DNA from: Haliscomenobacter hydrossis DSM 1100
Lineage (GTDB): Bacteria; Bacteroidota; Bacteroidia; Chitinophagales; Saprospiraceae
Length of the DNA stretch: 64,000 nt
Assembly: GCF_000212735.1 (NCBI RefSeq)
Contig: NC_015510.1
Location: 6,697,001-6,761,000, forward strand
Direction: 5' to 3'
Below the pieces are notes generated by a model. The model did not search any database. It saw only the letters and a list, made by a program, of their open reading frames with translations, and was not told where the DNA came from. Below, in pieces: positions 1 to 10,500 of this stretch. Position 1 is the first letter of the stretch; each line of letters opens with the position of its first letter. A program made the position numbers and the translations under genes.

Positions 1-30
1 AATCTGCGCAAATCTGCGTGATCTGCGGGC
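1..30. repeat. right arm of a word-type intergenic hairpin, cut by the window edge
   Basis: Three near-copies of the word AATCTGCG follow each other with about 10-base spacing. The same word family forms a complete hairpin at 19095-19186, so this is probably the distal arm of a similar hairpin whose other arm lies before the window. Confidence 0.5.
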
Positions 31-50
31 TACTTTATTTTATTAAAACT

Positions 51-63
51 CCGCCGCAGGCGG
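51..63. repeat. short dispersed palindrome CCGCCGCAGGCGG
   Basis: This is a 5-bp GC stem around a 3-base loop. Similar copies occur in gene-free DNA at 42215-42229, 44660-44672, 44808-44820 and 62693-62705, with a degraded one near 42504-42515. It could fold as the terminal hairpin of the minus-strand gene that follows. It is reported as a dispersed motif because every copy is intergenic and most sit next to larger word-type hairpins. Confidence 0.55.
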
Positions 64-68
64 GTTGA

Positions 69-1715
69 TCAATTTCCAATGCTGCGGATTTGTGCATCCA
101 CCCCCGTCATCTCCCAATGCCCCAAGGAAACCGGAATGTTCCCCATTGCATTAAGCTGATCCAAAAAGTCTTTGATCTGAAAAGGCGCTTTGTTACTTTC
201 TTTTATCCTGGCAAAATCCGTCATGGCGCTTTCGATCAGGTATTTTCCGGTGAGGTAACTGGTGCCGTAACCGGGTTGGCGCAGGTAGAGGTGTTGTTCA
301 AAAATTCGCAATTCTGGTTCTGTTTTCATCCAGCCACGTGGGGTGTATTCCGAGTGAATGCCTCCCGCTTCCTCCATGGTCATTTCGTTGGCATGCGCAT
401 AAAGGGAGCCTAAACCTCGGGCGGCCCGCTGGGCAAGCATGATGTACACAATCTCCCGAACCCGGGGATTGTCATCGTACAAGCCTGCCTGCATGAACAT
501 TTCTTCCACAGCGGTAGCGATGCCTTCGTTGTGGGAGTCAAAAATGTTGTACAACAAGGGAGCGCGGCGAATCTCGTCCCGGTGCGGCTCCTTATCCATC
601 AACGCCAATTCAAACCAATGGTAAAAATGCGAATACAGCGGGCGTGGGTCATAATGCACGGTGATCCAGAAAAAATTGCGTTGCTCCGCCGGGATAAATT
701 TGCCCAAATGCACCTCCAGCGCAGGCGCAAAATAATCCTTAAGGGTCATCATTTCTGCTTGCTCCAAAAAAGTCATCAGACTTTGGGCGGAACGTTTGGC
801 CAGGGCATCGTAGGCTTCTGGAGAGTCAACAGCCACTAGTTCCGGTAATTTCCGGTTGCGGTGTTCTTCCAGTTTCAGGGCAGACCAGGCGCGGGCGAGT
901 TCACGTTTCAGGAGCATGACCTCGTCTTCCCAGGTCAGTGGAACGAGGTGTACATTTTGCTGGTACCAGGTATAATTTTCTTTACCGATGCCAGAAGGGC
1001 CGGTTTTAGTTTTGGCCTCTTTTTCCAGCCAAGCAGTCAAATCATCAGTGGAAGTGATGGCCGTCTGGATGGTGGACTCCAACTCCTTGTCCCCTTTAAC
1101 GCCGGGCAAATCCAGCATGGCCTTGAGGTTTTCGCTCTGGGTGCGGATGTCGCGGATACCGGCCATCCAGAGGTCTTTGGCATTACCCGTCAGGTTGTTT
1201 TTGGCCTGTTCATTTAGGGGCTGGATCACCCGCAGGCTGGTCAGTAAGCGCTTTTTATCGGCAGGACTCAGCGGAAAAGTATAGGTCCAGAGGTCGGTGA
1301 CTCCATGATGGGTAGGGCCTTCGTGGCCAGGAACGTCACTGCGATCGGTATACAGGGATTGATAAAAGGCGGGGTCGCGGGCCCAGGGCTGGAGCACCCG
1401 TTCGTTGAAGTCGTAACCATTCATTTCAGCCCACACGATGTGCCAGTCTACCCGTTGCGCAATGGTCCAGTTAGACGTATCCATCGCCAGGAGTTGTGCT
1501 TGGAGTTTTTTGAACTCCGGTTGGCGCTTTTGGAAGGTTGCCGCGGTGTAATCGGGCGCTCCCTCGAGTAGGGGAGGGTTTTCGAAAGCGCGCCAGGTTT
1601 TAAAGAGGGTGACGAGGTCGGGGTAGTCGGTAGAACCTGTGACTTGGTTTTTTTCAGGTTGACAAGCAGAAAACAGGCAAAATGTGAGGAGGAGGGCAAA
1701 TGAGTGGCGAATCAT
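69..1715 (-). CDS. DUF885-family lipoprotein
   Basis: Encodes about 548 residues. The chosen start gives a basic MIRHSF n-region, a hydrophobic stretch and the lipobox-like FSAC, so the protein is probably a lipoprotein anchored at a membrane and facing the periplasm or cell surface. An upstream ATG at 1751 would add 12 residues in front of the signal and is less likely. The C-terminal half has features I associate with DUF885, notably [15 protein letters not shown] and a glutamate-rich helix [13 protein letters not shown]885 proteins are thought to be metallopeptidase-like, but no substrate is known. Whether a full metal site is present cannot be judged by eye. It is followed on the same strand by nothing else in the window; the upstream neighbour is the esterase at 1767-2621, about 50 bases away, so the two may be co-transcribed. 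Confidence 0.6.
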   Translation of the reverse strand: MIRHSFALLLTFCLFSACQPEKNQVTGSTDYPDLVTLFKTWRAFENPPLLEGAPDYTAATFQKRQPEFKKLQAQLLAMDTSNWTIAQRVDWHIVWAEMNGYDFNERVLQPWARDPAFYQSLYTDRSDVPGHEGPTHHGVTDLWTYTFPLSPADKKRLLTSLRVIQPLNEQAKNNLTGNAKDLWMAGIRDIRTQSENLKAMLDLPGVKGDKELESTIQTAITSTDDLTAWLEKEAKTKTGPSGIGKENYTWYQQNVHLVPLTWEDEVMLLKRELARAWSALKLEEHRNRKLPELVAVDSPEAYDALAKRSAQSLMTFLEQAEMMTLKDYFAPALEVHLGKFIPAEQRNFFWITVHYDPRPLYSHFYHWFELALMDKEPHRDEIRRAPLLYNIFDSHNEGIATAVEEMFMQAGLYDDNPRVREIVYIMLAQRAARGLGSLYAHANEMTMEEAGGIHSEYTPRGWMKTEPELRIFEQHLYLRQPGYGTSYLTGKYLIESAMTDFARIKESNKAPFQIKDFLDQLNAMGNIPVSLGHWEMTGVDAQIRSIGN

Positions 1716-1766
1716 GTTCTTGTTTTTGACCTGAACAAGATACAGATTCAATGGAATTGTATAGGC

Positions 1767-2621
1767 CTATTTTTTTCCAAACCACAATTTAAATGCATTG
1801 CCTACCGCCGGGTGCAAAATGGTGCCATGATCTTCATCTGGCAGGTATTCGAAAAACACCTGCTCGGGTACATGGTTTTTTTTGATTAAACGGGCGAGTT
1901 TTTTGGCATCACCCACCATCATTTTTCCTTCTTTTCCGACGGCGATATAGACCCTGGTGTTGGGGGCAGGTGCAACTGGCATTTGGGTCAATAAGGATGC
2001 ATTGTCCCACCACAAGCTGGGGCTCATGATGACGTAGTCCTTGAACAATTGGGGCTTTTTGAGCAAAATTTCCGTAGCAAATAAACCTGCCAGAGATTGG
2101 CCGATCAACATGTTGGACCCATTGATTTTGTAGGTTTTAGCTATAAAGGGCTGCAATTCTTTTTCCACAAAAGCCATAAATTTACTCGACCCACCGGAGT
2201 TGTGAAAAGCTTCCTTAAACGCGGCAGCAAAATCAGGCAATTGATAATCTTTGGCTGCTGGAAAGGTAAAATCCCGCCTGCGTTCAACATTGGCGATGCC
2301 TACCAAAATGGAGGGAGGCAGCCGTTCCACCCAGGGAAAACTACAAAACTGCACCAAGCCCGCAATGTGGATGAAATCCTCGTCGGCTGCACCATCCAGC
2401 AGGTAAATGACGGGGTAGGTCGCTGCTGAGTCGGGAGAATAGCCATTGGGAAGATAGATGTTCAATACCCGGTTTTCGCCCAATACTTCGGAATAAAGGG
2501 TGTCGATATGGCCCAGAATGAAAGGTTGAGGATGAGCTGCAGATTCAGCCGGATGGTTTTGACTGAACATGCAGCTCACGCGGAGTACCAAAAACAACAG
2601 GAGTAATGAGCGATTTTTCAT
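1767..2621 (-). CDS. secreted alpha/beta-hydrolase esterase (Fes/IroE/esterase D type)
   Basis: About 284 residues. The start at 2621 gives a clean signal peptide (MKNRSLLLLFLVLRVSCMFS), while the longer form begins eight residues earlier without adding a sensible n-region. The mature part has the putative-esterase fold: NIYLPNGYSPD and PVIYLLDGAADED near residues 55-85, the nucleophile elbow GQSLAG with Ser at about 176, and a late DEDHGTIL segment that should supply the acid and histidine. This family cleaves esters such as siderophore trilactones or acyl and feruloyl esters; the substrate here is unknown. It lies between the DoxX-like genes and the DUF885 lipoprotein, all on the minus strand. 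The cysteine in VSCMFS could make it a lipoprotein, but the context around it is weak. Confidence 0.75.
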   Translation of the reverse strand: MKNRSLLLLFLVLRVSCMFSQNHPAESAAHPQPFILGHIDTLYSEVLGENRVLNIYLPNGYSPDSAATYPVIYLLDGAADEDFIHIAGLVQFCSFPWVERLPPSILVGIANVERRRDFTFPAAKDYQLPDFAAAFKEAFHNSGGSSKFMAFVEKELQPFIAKTYKINGSNMLIGQSLAGLFATEILLKKPQLFKDYVIMSPSLWWDNASLLTQMPVAPAPNTRVYIAVGKEGKMMVGDAKKLARLIKKNHVPEQVFFEYLPDEDHGTILHPAVGNAFKLWFGKK

Positions 2622-2646
2622 GGTCAATTGAGATAGAATTCCCACA

Positions 2647-2985
2647 TTATTTTATGGATACAATAAAAATATACAAATTCAATCCCATTAATAACAAGGC
2701 TGGCAGTGAAACGAAAAGGCTATCTTTTGATTTTATCCGTACCAGCACGCCAAAAAACATCAACAAGGCCAGTCCTCCCGAAGAAAGTACCAAAATCGGG
2801 TTGTAGCGTAAACCGAAAAGAAGACCGGCAGCCCCCAGTAATTCCAAGACGATCGTAAGCAGTCCTATTCGCTCCAAACCAAAGCGTTTGAATTCGCTTT
2901 TCATGTGAGAAGAAGTAAAATAAGATAGGCCGTAAGCGAAAAAAAAGAAACTTGAAATGAAAATGCACAGTTTAAATAAACTCAC
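2647..2985 (-). CDS. DoxX-like small membrane protein
   Basis: 112 residues with four predicted membrane helices: around residues 5-25, 42-60, 65-85 and 92-111. The segment GLLTIVLELLGAAGLLFG followed by GLALLMFFGVLVRIKSKDS matches the DoxX/DoxX_2 type of four-helix protein. Its start overlaps the end of the upstream gene at 2982-3332 by four bases (ATGA), so translation is probably coupled and the two chains may form a heterodimer. Family members have been linked to thiosulfate:quinone reduction and to redox or stress functions, but most are uncharacterised. No residue pattern visible here narrows the function. Confidence 0.7.
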   Translation of the reverse strand: MSLFKLCIFISSFFFFAYGLSYFTSSHMKSEFKRFGLERIGLLTIVLELLGAAGLLFGLRYNPILVLSSGGLALLMFFGVLVRIKSKDSLFVSLPALLLMGLNLYIFIVSIK

Positions 2986-3332
2986 AATTTAAGGATATTT
3001 GATGAAGCCAAAGCAATGAAAATGCACAACAGTAAAAGGATTAAAGAAGGTAAATGTTTCACCCAAGGGTTACTTATTTTGAAGTGAAAAAATTGTGCGG
3101 CTACCATCATTAAACCCATCAGCAAAGATGGGATGAGAACCAAGGACGGATACCAAATGCCTGCAATGAGTAATGTAGCCAGTGCTATTTTGGTGGCACC
3201 AACGGCGCTGCGGGTTACATCACTTAGTCCAAATTGTTTAAATTCCAGGATGACGTTGTGAAATCTAAATATCCAAACATAAGCCACTGAGAATGCTACA
3301 ATGATTTGACATGCTGTTGTGAAGTTGATCAT
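2982..3332 (-). CDS. DoxX-like small membrane protein, first gene of a pair
   Basis: 116 residues, four predicted membrane helices, and the same plan as its downstream neighbour: a first helix, a short conserved loop FKQFGLSDVTRSAVGATK, then two helices and a charged loop before the last helix. The neighbour has FKRFGLERIGLLTIVLE at the equivalent place, which suggests the pair arose by duplication. The four-base overlap with 2647-2985 points to one transcript. The function is unknown beyond membership of the DoxX-like group. Confidence 0.65.
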   Translation of the reverse strand: MINFTTACQIIVAFSVAYVWIFRFHNVILEFKQFGLSDVTRSAVGATKIALATLLIAGIWYPSLVLIPSLLMGLMMVAAQFFHFKISNPWVKHLPSLILLLLCIFIALASSNILKL

Positions 3333-3685
3333 TTTGTTTTTGTTTTGTCCTATTCATCTGGTCTTTCGGAAATTGCCCCATGTTTAGAGATGCTAACATG
3401 ACATCTCTTAGATAAGCGTCAGGTCCGTGCTGTAGAATAGTTAATACTCAAATGTAGTAAAATTGTGTAAGAGTTTGGCATTCACTAGTGGCAGCTGCTA
3501 AACTATCACACATTTAAACAATGCAGCATAAATTTTGGCTCGTTTGTACAGCGATTGTTTTTCGTTCAGTTTCCTAATGACTTCAAAGCCCTCAATTTCA
3601 AAAAACTGTGTTGCCCGGACAAAACCGAGCCATAGGAAACCCAGCCGAATGTCAACCATTTTACACTGCCAGCGTTCTTAATCTT
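3333..3685. other. 353-bp divergent intergenic region
   Basis: Lies between the minus-strand DoxX-like operon and the plus-strand dehydrogenase, so it should hold both promoters. The only clear structure is an inverted repeat AGAGATG (3386-3392) / CATCTCT (3402-3408) with a 9-base loop. No exact TAnnTTTG element was found in a convincing position. Confidence 0.4.
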
Positions 3686-4405
3686 ATGAAAAAACTTGAT
3701 GGAATGACCGCCCTCGTCACGGGGGGCAGCAAAGGCATTGGCTACGGTATCGCCGCCAGCCTGCTCAAAGAAGGTGTGCAGGTAGCCTTCACCAGCCGCC
3801 GCCAGGAAGATGCAGACGCGGCAGCAGTGGAACTCTCCAAGATAGGCCCGGGTAAGGTCATCGGCATCGCCGCCGATGTGCGCGATTTTGATGCGCAGCA
3901 AAAAGTGGTGGCCAAAACCCTGGAAACTTTTGGTCGCCTCGACGTGCTCATCGCCAATGCGGGGGTTGGGCATTTTGCACCCATTACGGAATTGACTCCC
4001 GCACAATGGCAGGATACGATCGACACCAACCTCACCGGGGTATTTTACAGCCTTAAAGCAGCGTTGGATGCACTGATTGATGCCAAGGGTTATTTCATCA
4101 GCATCGCCAGCCTGGCCGGAACCAATTTTTTCGCCACAGCATCGGCCTATAACGCCAGTAAGTTTGGCCTGGTTGGCTTCACCCAGGCGGTTATGCTCGA
4201 CTTGCGGAACGCCGGGGTCAAGTGTTCCACCATCATGCCGGGTTCGGTAGCCTCCCACTTCAACAACCACGAACCGAGTGCCGACGATGACTGGAAAATA
4301 CAACCCGAAGACCTGGGCCAGATGGTCGTGGACTTGCTGAAGATGAACCCGAGGACCTTGCCTAGTAAAATTGAGGTGCGGCCAAGTCAGACGAGCAAGA
4401 AGTAA
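3686..4405 (+). CDS. short-chain dehydrogenase/reductase (SDR)
   Basis: 239 residues from the ATG at 3686. An in-frame ATG at 3608 would add 26 residues before the Rossmann fold, which is unusual for the family, so the later start is preferred. Classical SDR marks are all present: the NAD(P)-binding motif TGGSKGIG at residues 12-19, NAG at 91-93, and the catalytic Ser142, Tyr155 and Lys159 in YNASK. The sequence RR after the second strand (SRRQED) favours NADP(H). This is a cytoplasmic oxidoreductase acting on an unknown alcohol or ketone; the family resembles 3-ketoacyl-ACP reductases, but nothing nearby supports fatty-acid synthesis. It converges with an AraC-type regulator that may or may not control it. 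Confidence 0.85.
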   Translation: MKKLDGMTALVTGGSKGIGYGIAASLLKEGVQVAFTSRRQEDADAAAVELSKIGPGKVIGIAADVRDFDAQQKVVAKTLETFGRLDVLIANAGVGHFAPITELTPAQWQDTIDTNLTGVFYSLKAALDALIDAKGYFISIASLAGTNFFATASAYNASKFGLVGFTQAVMLDLRNAGVKCSTIMPGSVASHFNNHEPSADDDWKIQPEDLGQMVVDLLKMNPRTLPSKIEVRPSQTSKK

Positions 4406-4465
4406 AGACTTTCCTTCTTGCTGGTGCCGTGGAAGTGTTCAAAACGGAGTTGAGGGGTCATGTTC

Positions 4466-5341
4466 CTAATCCCGAATGTATATTTTTTGATATTGCTTCG
4501 GGCTTATTCCCTTCATCGTTTTGAATTGGCTATTGAAATTAGATACGGTATTGAAGCCGCTTTCGTAGCACACCTGCGCGATGGACATTTTGCCCACCAG
4601 CAAAAGTTTGCAGGCGTGACCGATCCGAATTTCCCGCACAAAATCTGAAAAAGTTTTGTTGGTGCGGCTTTTAAAATAGCGACAAAAAGCGGCTTCCGTC
4701 ATATTTGCCAAAGCGGCAACCGCGGATAAGCTGATTTTTTCTTTGTAGTGTTTGAGCACATATTCGTGGACCAGTCGCATGCGTTCCGTTTCAGAAATTT
4801 TATGCGTGTTTGCGTAATTGACACTGGCAATGAATTGGTAGTCTGTGCAGGTGGATAGTTTTTGTAAAATTGACAAGAGTTTCAGGACGCCCTCAAAACC
4901 ACTTGTGGTATCCAATTCGATTAAGTCAGCAATGATGTCTGTTTTCAGGCTATGGCTATGGGTCAGGTCCAGGCCCCGTTCGCTGGAGGCAAGCAGTTGT
5001 TTAATGGTATACATTTCAGGCTTTTCAAAGAAATCTTTGCCTAAAAAATCTTCGGTAAAGTAGACCACAATGCCTTGCGTTTGCAGGGTCGAATCCCGCT
5101 CAAAATAGGCGCGGTCACTGCGCCACAGATGGGGCACATTCGGGCCTAAAAAAACGGTATCCCCTGCTTCAAAATGACGAATGTCGTCGCCGATAAAACG
5201 GGTTCCACTGCCCTCCACGACCGTGAACAATTGATAATGGGGGTGAAAATGCCAGTTGGGGTCAAAATGTGCCTCTTTCAGGTTCCGCACGATGTAGGAC
5301 TGATTGAGGCTTTCCAGCGACTTTTTGAGCAGTGGTTTCAT
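4466..5341 (-). CDS. AraC-family transcriptional regulator with cupin sensor domain
   Basis: 291 residues. Residues about 25-90 form a cupin (HFHPHYQLFTVVEGSGTR, then EAGDTVFLGPNVPHLW), the usual ligand-sensing half of regulators that respond to sugars. Residues about 190-288 hold two helix-turn-helix units typical of AraC (SLSAVAALANMTEAAFCRYF and SIAQVCYESGFNTVSNFNSQF). It is transcribed away from the sugar-oxidation operon that starts at 5482, with a 140-bp shared promoter region. The divergent layout makes that operon its most likely target. It ends 60 bp from the stop of the convergent SDR gene. Confidence 0.88.
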   Translation of the reverse strand: MKPLLKKSLESLNQSYIVRNLKEAHFDPNWHFHPHYQLFTVVEGSGTRFIGDDIRHFEAGDTVFLGPNVPHLWRSDRAYFERDSTLQTQGIVVYFTEDFLGKDFFEKPEMYTIKQLLASSERGLDLTHSHSLKTDIIADLIELDTTSGFEGVLKLLSILQKLSTCTDYQFIASVNYANTHKISETERMRLVHEYVLKHYKEKISLSAVAALANMTEAAFCRYFKSRTNKTFSDFVREIRIGHACKLLLVGKMSIAQVCYESGFNTVSNFNSQFKTMKGISPKQYQKIYIRD

Positions 5342-5448
5342 GCACTATTTCCTGAATATTAACAAAAATTCTACCTTGTTTACATAAAAATATCAAAATA
5401 CAGTCAAAAATAGTAAAAACACGCCTATTTTAAATTGTCGATTCCAAC

Positions 5449-5456
5449 TAGATTTG
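5449..5456 (+). promoter_or_regulatory. -7 element TAGATTTG
   Basis: Exact match to the Bacteroidota -7 consensus TAnnTTTG, 25 bases before the ATG of the isomerase gene at 5482. No convincing -33 TTTG lies at the right distance, so an activator such as the divergent AraC protein may be needed. Confidence 0.45.
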
Positions 5457-5481
5457 TTTATCAGTCTCTTAAACAGATCGC

Positions 5482-6306
5482 ATGCAAATTGGAATGAATC
5501 TTTTGCTTTGGGGTACCGACATCACCCCGGCACTCTTCCCCATACTCGATGAAATCAAATCCCTGGGTTTTGCCGGGGTAGAAGTGCCTATTTTCAATTT
5601 TAACCCCGCCGATTGGCACGTTTGGCGTCAAAAACTGGACGATCTGGGCTTGCAACGCCTCGCAGTGGCCATCAACGGCCCCGATGCCAACCCGCTCAGT
5701 GCCGACGCATCCATGCGTGCGCATGCCCTGGACAACAACAAAAAAGCCCTGGACTGCGCCGCGGTGATCGGCGCAAAATTGCTGATGGGGCCAATTCACT
5801 CCGCCTTGGGGGTCTTCACCGGGCAACCCGCTACCCAAGAAGAATGGCAACGCGGTGTGGCGCACATTCGTGCCCTGGCTGAATACGCCGCGACCAAAAA
5901 CATCACCTTGGGCATCGAATATTTGAACCGTTTTGAAACCTACCTTTTCACTTGCACCGACGACATGTTGCGCTTTGTAGACGAGGTCAATCATCCGCAC
6001 TGCAAGATCATGTTTGATACCTTTCATGCCAACATCGAAGAGAAGGACATCCCCGCCGCCCTGCAAAAGTGTGGGGATCGGCTCGTGCACGTACAACTTT
6101 CCGAAAACGACCGGAGCACTGTCGGCCAAGGCCATGTTGATTTTGAAAAAATCATCGCCACATTGAAATCGATGGACTATCAAGGCATGCTGAGCATTGA
6201 AGCCTTCAGCATGAAATTGGCCGCGGCGAATATTTGGCGCCCCATGTTTGAATCCGAAACCCAACTGATGCGAGACAGCATCACTTACCTTAAACAATTA
6301 CTCTGA
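5482..6306 (+). CDS. sugar phosphate isomerase/epimerase (AP endonuclease 2-type TIM barrel)
   Basis: 274 residues, soluble, with no signal peptide. The metal-binding signature of the family is visible in order: Glu in LGIEYLNRFE (about residue 150), Asp and His in KIMFDTFHANIEE, His in GQGHVDF, and Glu in LSIEAFSM. Members include D-tagatose/D-psicose 3-epimerases, xylose-isomerase-like enzymes and 3-keto-sugar processing enzymes. It is the first gene of a plus-strand run, followed after 20 bp by a Gfo/Idh/MocA dehydrogenase. That pair commonly works together in 3-keto-glycoside or inositol-type sugar catabolism, so epimerisation or isomerisation of an oxidised sugar is the likely job. The exact substrate cannot be read from the sequence. 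Confidence 0.82.
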   Translation: MQIGMNLLLWGTDITPALFPILDEIKSLGFAGVEVPIFNFNPADWHVWRQKLDDLGLQRLAVAINGPDANPLSADASMRAHALDNNKKALDCAAVIGAKLLMGPIHSALGVFTGQPATQEEWQRGVAHIRALAEYAATKNITLGIEYLNRFETYLFTCTDDMLRFVDEVNHPHCKIMFDTFHANIEEKDIPAALQKCGDRLVHVQLSENDRSTVGQGHVDFEKIIATLKSMDYQGMLSIEAFSMKLAAANIWRPMFESETQLMRDSITYLKQLL

Positions 6307-6326
6307 TCCTATAACACCTGCACAGC

Positions 6327-7448
6327 ATGAAAAAAATAAACATCGCAATCGTTGGACTCGGCTTCGGGGCTGAGTTTATCCCGATTTATCAGCGCCATCC
6401 ACATGTAAATATGTATGCGATTTGCCAGCGCAATGAAACCAATTTGCACAAAATTGGCGACGCATTCAACATTGAAAAACGCTATTCCGATTATGATGAA
6501 TTGCTCAAAGACCCCAACATTGACGCAGTCCACATCAATTCGCCCATCCCCAACCACGCAGAACAAACCCTGAAAGCCCTGAAAGCCGGCAAACACGTGG
6601 CCTGCACCGTGCCCATGGCCACCTCGGTGGAGGAGTGTATGGAAATTGTGAAATTGAGCAAAGCCACGGGCAAAAAATACATGATGATGGAAACGGTGGT
6701 GTACAGCCGCGAGTTTTTGTTCGTCAAGGAATTATACGAGCAAGGCGAATTGGGCAAAGTTCAGTTCCTCAAAGCCTCGCATCAGCAAGATATGGACGGT
6801 TGGCCCGATTATTGGCCTGGTTTGCCGCCCATGCATTATGCCACGCATTGTGTGGGGCCGGTGGCCGGTTTGTTGAAATTGGAAGCGGAATACGTTTCCT
6901 GTTTTGGTTCGGGTACGATTCGGGAAGAATTGTCAAAAATCCACAATTCTCCTTTTGCCGTTGAGTCGGCACACATCAAGTTTAAAGACAGCGACTTGAG
7001 TGCGTATGTGTACCGTTCCTTGTTCGATATAGCCCGGCAGTACCGCGAAAGTTTTGAAGTGTACGGCACCAAAAAATCGTTTGAATGGCCGCTCATTGAA
7101 GGGGAAGATGCCGTAATTCACACCGCCAAAAAGGAAGAGCACGAAATCCCAGAACGGGTGAAAGTACCCGATTTTGCCCATTTGTTGCCGGAAAGCATCC
7201 AACGCTTTACCACACAAGGAGTGTACGATGTGGCCGAAAATACGCACCTGAGTTTCACCCAGGGCGCAGGCCATGGCGGCTCACATCCGCATTTGGCACA
7301 CGAGTTCATCATGGCCTTGATTGAAGACCGCGATCCTTTTCCCAATGCCTGGGAATCCGCCAACTGGACTTCGGTGGGTATCCTCGCCCATGAATCGGCG
7401 ATGCAAGGTGGTAAGATTTTGGCTTTGCCCGATTTTAAAAATGCGTGA
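6327..7448 (+). CDS. Gfo/Idh/MocA-family NAD(P)-dependent sugar dehydrogenase
   Basis: 373 residues. The Rossmann fold starts at once (INIAIVGLGFGAEF, residues 3-17), followed by the family's NSPIPNHAEQ and the lysine region KAGKHVACTVP near residue 90-100, where the catalytic EKP-type motif usually sits; here it reads CTVPMA, a common variant in the family. The C-terminal half is the mixed beta-sheet substrate domain with a histidine-rich end (GAGHGGSHPHLAHEF, about residues 310-325). It probably oxidises or reduces a hydroxyl of a sugar or cyclitol in the cytoplasm. It sits 20 bp after the isomerase/epimerase and about 100 bp before the secreted dehydrogenase, all on the same strand. Confidence 0.85.
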   Translation: MKKINIAIVGLGFGAEFIPIYQRHPHVNMYAICQRNETNLHKIGDAFNIEKRYSDYDELLKDPNIDAVHINSPIPNHAEQTLKALKAGKHVACTVPMATSVEECMEIVKLSKATGKKYMMMETVVYSREFLFVKELYEQGELGKVQFLKASHQQDMDGWPDYWPGLPPMHYATHCVGPVAGLLKLEAEYVSCFGSGTIREELSKIHNSPFAVESAHIKFKDSDLSAYVYRSLFDIARQYRESFEVYGTKKSFEWPLIEGEDAVIHTAKKEEHEIPERVKVPDFAHLLPESIQRFTTQGVYDVAENTHLSFTQGAGHGGSHPHLAHEFIMALIEDRDPFPNAWESANWTSVGILAHESAMQGGKILALPDFKNA

Positions 7449-7549
7449 TTTTTGTTCCGGGTATTGTCGGCGTAACTTCAAGTCACGCCGACAACACGCC
7501 ACGGAATCCACAAAAATTCTTTCTCAATCCATATCCAAATTGGCCCTCA

Positions 7550-10500
7550 ATGAAAAAGCTAATAGTTCTTTCTTTACTTTTCTGCGTGTTCAGCGCTTCC
7601 GCCCAAAAGGCTCGCCGTCTGGAGATCCTTTTTCTGGGTGACAATGGACACCACCGACCAATAGAGCGTGTTCCCTCAATCATGGCCGCTTTGGGCGATA
7701 AAGGAGTCAATTTCACCTATACCGATCAATTGGCCGATCTCAATTTGGCCAACCTCAACAAGTACGATGCCTTGATGATCTACGCCAATTGGGACAGCAT
7801 TCCTCCGGCCGCAGAGAAGGATTTATTGGCCTATGTCGCGGCGGGTAAAGGGATTTTACCGATCCATTGTGCTTCCTATTGTTTTCGCAATTCAAGTGAA
7901 TACGTCAAGATGGTCGGTGGGCAGTTTTGGCGACACAGGATGGACACCGTCGAAACCCAAACGGTTCAACCCGATCATTTCATCATGCAGGGTTTGAAAC
8001 CTTTCAGAGCGTTTGATGAAACCTATTTGCACAGCAAGTTACAAGCAGACAACAACGTCTTGGCCGTACGCGAAATCAAAGCAGACCAATTCAAAGACAA
8101 ACCCGATACCAAAACCGAACCGTATACCTGGACCCGCAGCTACGGCAAAGGACGGGTTTTTTATACCGCTTACGGACACGATGAAAACACCTGGCAAAAC
8201 GAAGGTTTTCACGCCTTGATCTTGCGTGGAATCCTCTGGGCGGTCAACGAGGAAGCCAGACAAGCACACGCGGCTTTGAAGCCCGAACCTTTTGTGTATC
8301 GGGAAGCCAAACTGCCGAACTATGAAAAGCGGCCCGGCATTCAATACCGCCAAGATCCCCTGTCGCCCGAAGAAAGTATGAAGCACATTCAAGTGCCGGT
8401 TGAATTCAATATGGAGCTTTTTGCTGCGGAACCCAATGTGATGCACCCCATTGCCATTTCCTGGGATGAACGGGGCAGAATGTATGTATTGATTACCAAA
8501 GACTATCCGAATGAGCGGAAACCCGGTGGGGGCAGCGACTACATCCTCATCTGTGAAGACACCAATAAAGATGGGAAAGCCGATAAATTCACCCGTTTTG
8601 CCGAAGGCCTGAGCATCCCCACGGGCATGGTGTTCAGCAATGGCGGTCTGGTGGTATCCCAGGCCCCCGATATGTTGTTTTTGAAAGATACCGATGGCGA
8701 CGATAAAGCCGATGTGCGCCAAGTGCTCTTTACGGGGTTTGGCACCTTTGATACCCACGCGGGGCCTTCAAATTTGCATTATGGTTTTGACAATTGGCTC
8801 TGGGGAAGTGTGGGGTATTCTGGATTTAAAGGCCTGGTAGGAGGCAGTAGCGATACCATCCGCTTTAGCCAGGGTTTTTTCCGCTTCAAACCCGACGGCA
8901 GCAAGTTGGAGTTCATGACCAGAACTTCGAACAACACCTGGGGCCTCGGTTTTAATGAAACCGGCGACGTGTTTGGTTCAACGGCCAACAATGCCCACGG
9001 TTGGTACATGGCCATTCCGAACCAATTTTACCCCTCTGCAAATGGTGTGGACAATGGCAGCACCAGCACCGATACCCACAAAGACATGAAAACCATCACG
9101 CCCAAAGTGCGTCAGGTGGATGTATTTGGGGGATTCACCGCCGCAGCCGGGCACAATGTGTACACCGCCAGGGCTTTCCCAAAAAAATACTGGAACAACA
9201 TCGCCTTTGTTGCGGAACCCACCGGACACGTTTTGCACCAGAATGTGCTGGCCAAAAGTGGCACCAATTACAGCGATGTGGAGGGATTCAACCTTTTAGC
9301 CGGGGCGGATGAATGGTTTTCACCCGTATTTGCCGAAGTTGGCCCCGATGGAGCGGTGTGGGTTGCCGATTGGTACAGTTTCATCATTCAGCACAATCCA
9401 CGCCCCGATGGCTTTGTAATGGGGTCAGGGAATGCGTACGAAACCGATTTGCGGGATTATACCCACGGGCGAATTTACCGCGTGAGTCACAAAACAGCTC
9501 CGTCGTATCAAGCCCTGGCATTGTCCAAAGACAAGCCCCAGGAACTACTGGCAGCGCTGAAAAACACCAACATGTTTTGGCGCAGCCATGCCCAACGACT
9601 TTTGGTGGAAAGGAACCAAAAAGACGTTGTACCCGCACTATTGGCCTTGATCCGCGACAAATCGGTGGATGAAATCGGCATCAACGCCCCAGCCATTCAT
9701 GCGCTTTGGACTTTGCAGGGATTAAACGCCATCGAAGGTGAAGCCTTGAACGTCGTTGTGGAGGCTTTAAAACACCCTTGTCCCGGAGTTAGAAAATCGG
9801 CGGTACAACTTTTGCCCCGCAATAAAGAGGGGCTTGCTGTTCTGGTGAACAACAAAACCCTGGAGGACCAGGAACCCCTGGTCGTACTGAATACCCTTTT
9901 GACCATCAGTGAAATGCCGATGAATGAGCAAATAGAATCGATTATTTTTCAGGCACTAGAAACTTCAAAAGACCTGAATGACCGCTGGTTACCCGACGCT
10001 TATGCGGGAATTGTGGCCAAAAATCCAGGATTGTTGAAAAAGGTATTTGCCAAACTACAGGAGAAGGCTGCTACAAATGCCAATACCATGAATCCGGCTG
10101 GACATCATGACCATGCCGCGATGATGGCCAAAACCGAGCCAAAAACCCAGCCCGCTGCCACCTTGACCAAACCTGATCTGATGGTCAGCAACATCAAAAT
10201 TGAACCGACCAATCCCATGCCCCGCGAGCGGGTAGCGATTACTATTGATGTGCGCAACCAAGGTGGGGTGGACGTTCCTAAAGGTGTTGTTTTGCCCTTG
10301 AATATCCGCTTCGCGGGCAAAGGCCAGGTGGTCGACATGGTTAGTCTGGTTCATACGGAGGGGCTCAAAGCCGGGGAAACCGTAACCATCACCAAAGTGT
10401 CAAATGGTCCCTGGACCGGCAACATCTCCGTCAGCGGCGAACAAGCCGGAGAGTACAATTTTACAGTGGTGGTTGACAAAGCCAACACCATTGTGGAAGG

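Noticed and set aside
5461-6297. A long open frame on the minus strand opposite the isomerase/epimerase
   Set aside because: It lies fully antisense to a gene with clear metal-binding motifs, and its translation has no domain or signal. It is a composition shadow; similar long shadows at 21529-22323, 28621-29526 and 35373-36632 were rejected for the same reason.
7445-7549. Longer start for the ThuA/azurin protein
   Set aside because: It would overlap the previous gene and place 35 unrelated residues before an obvious signal peptide.
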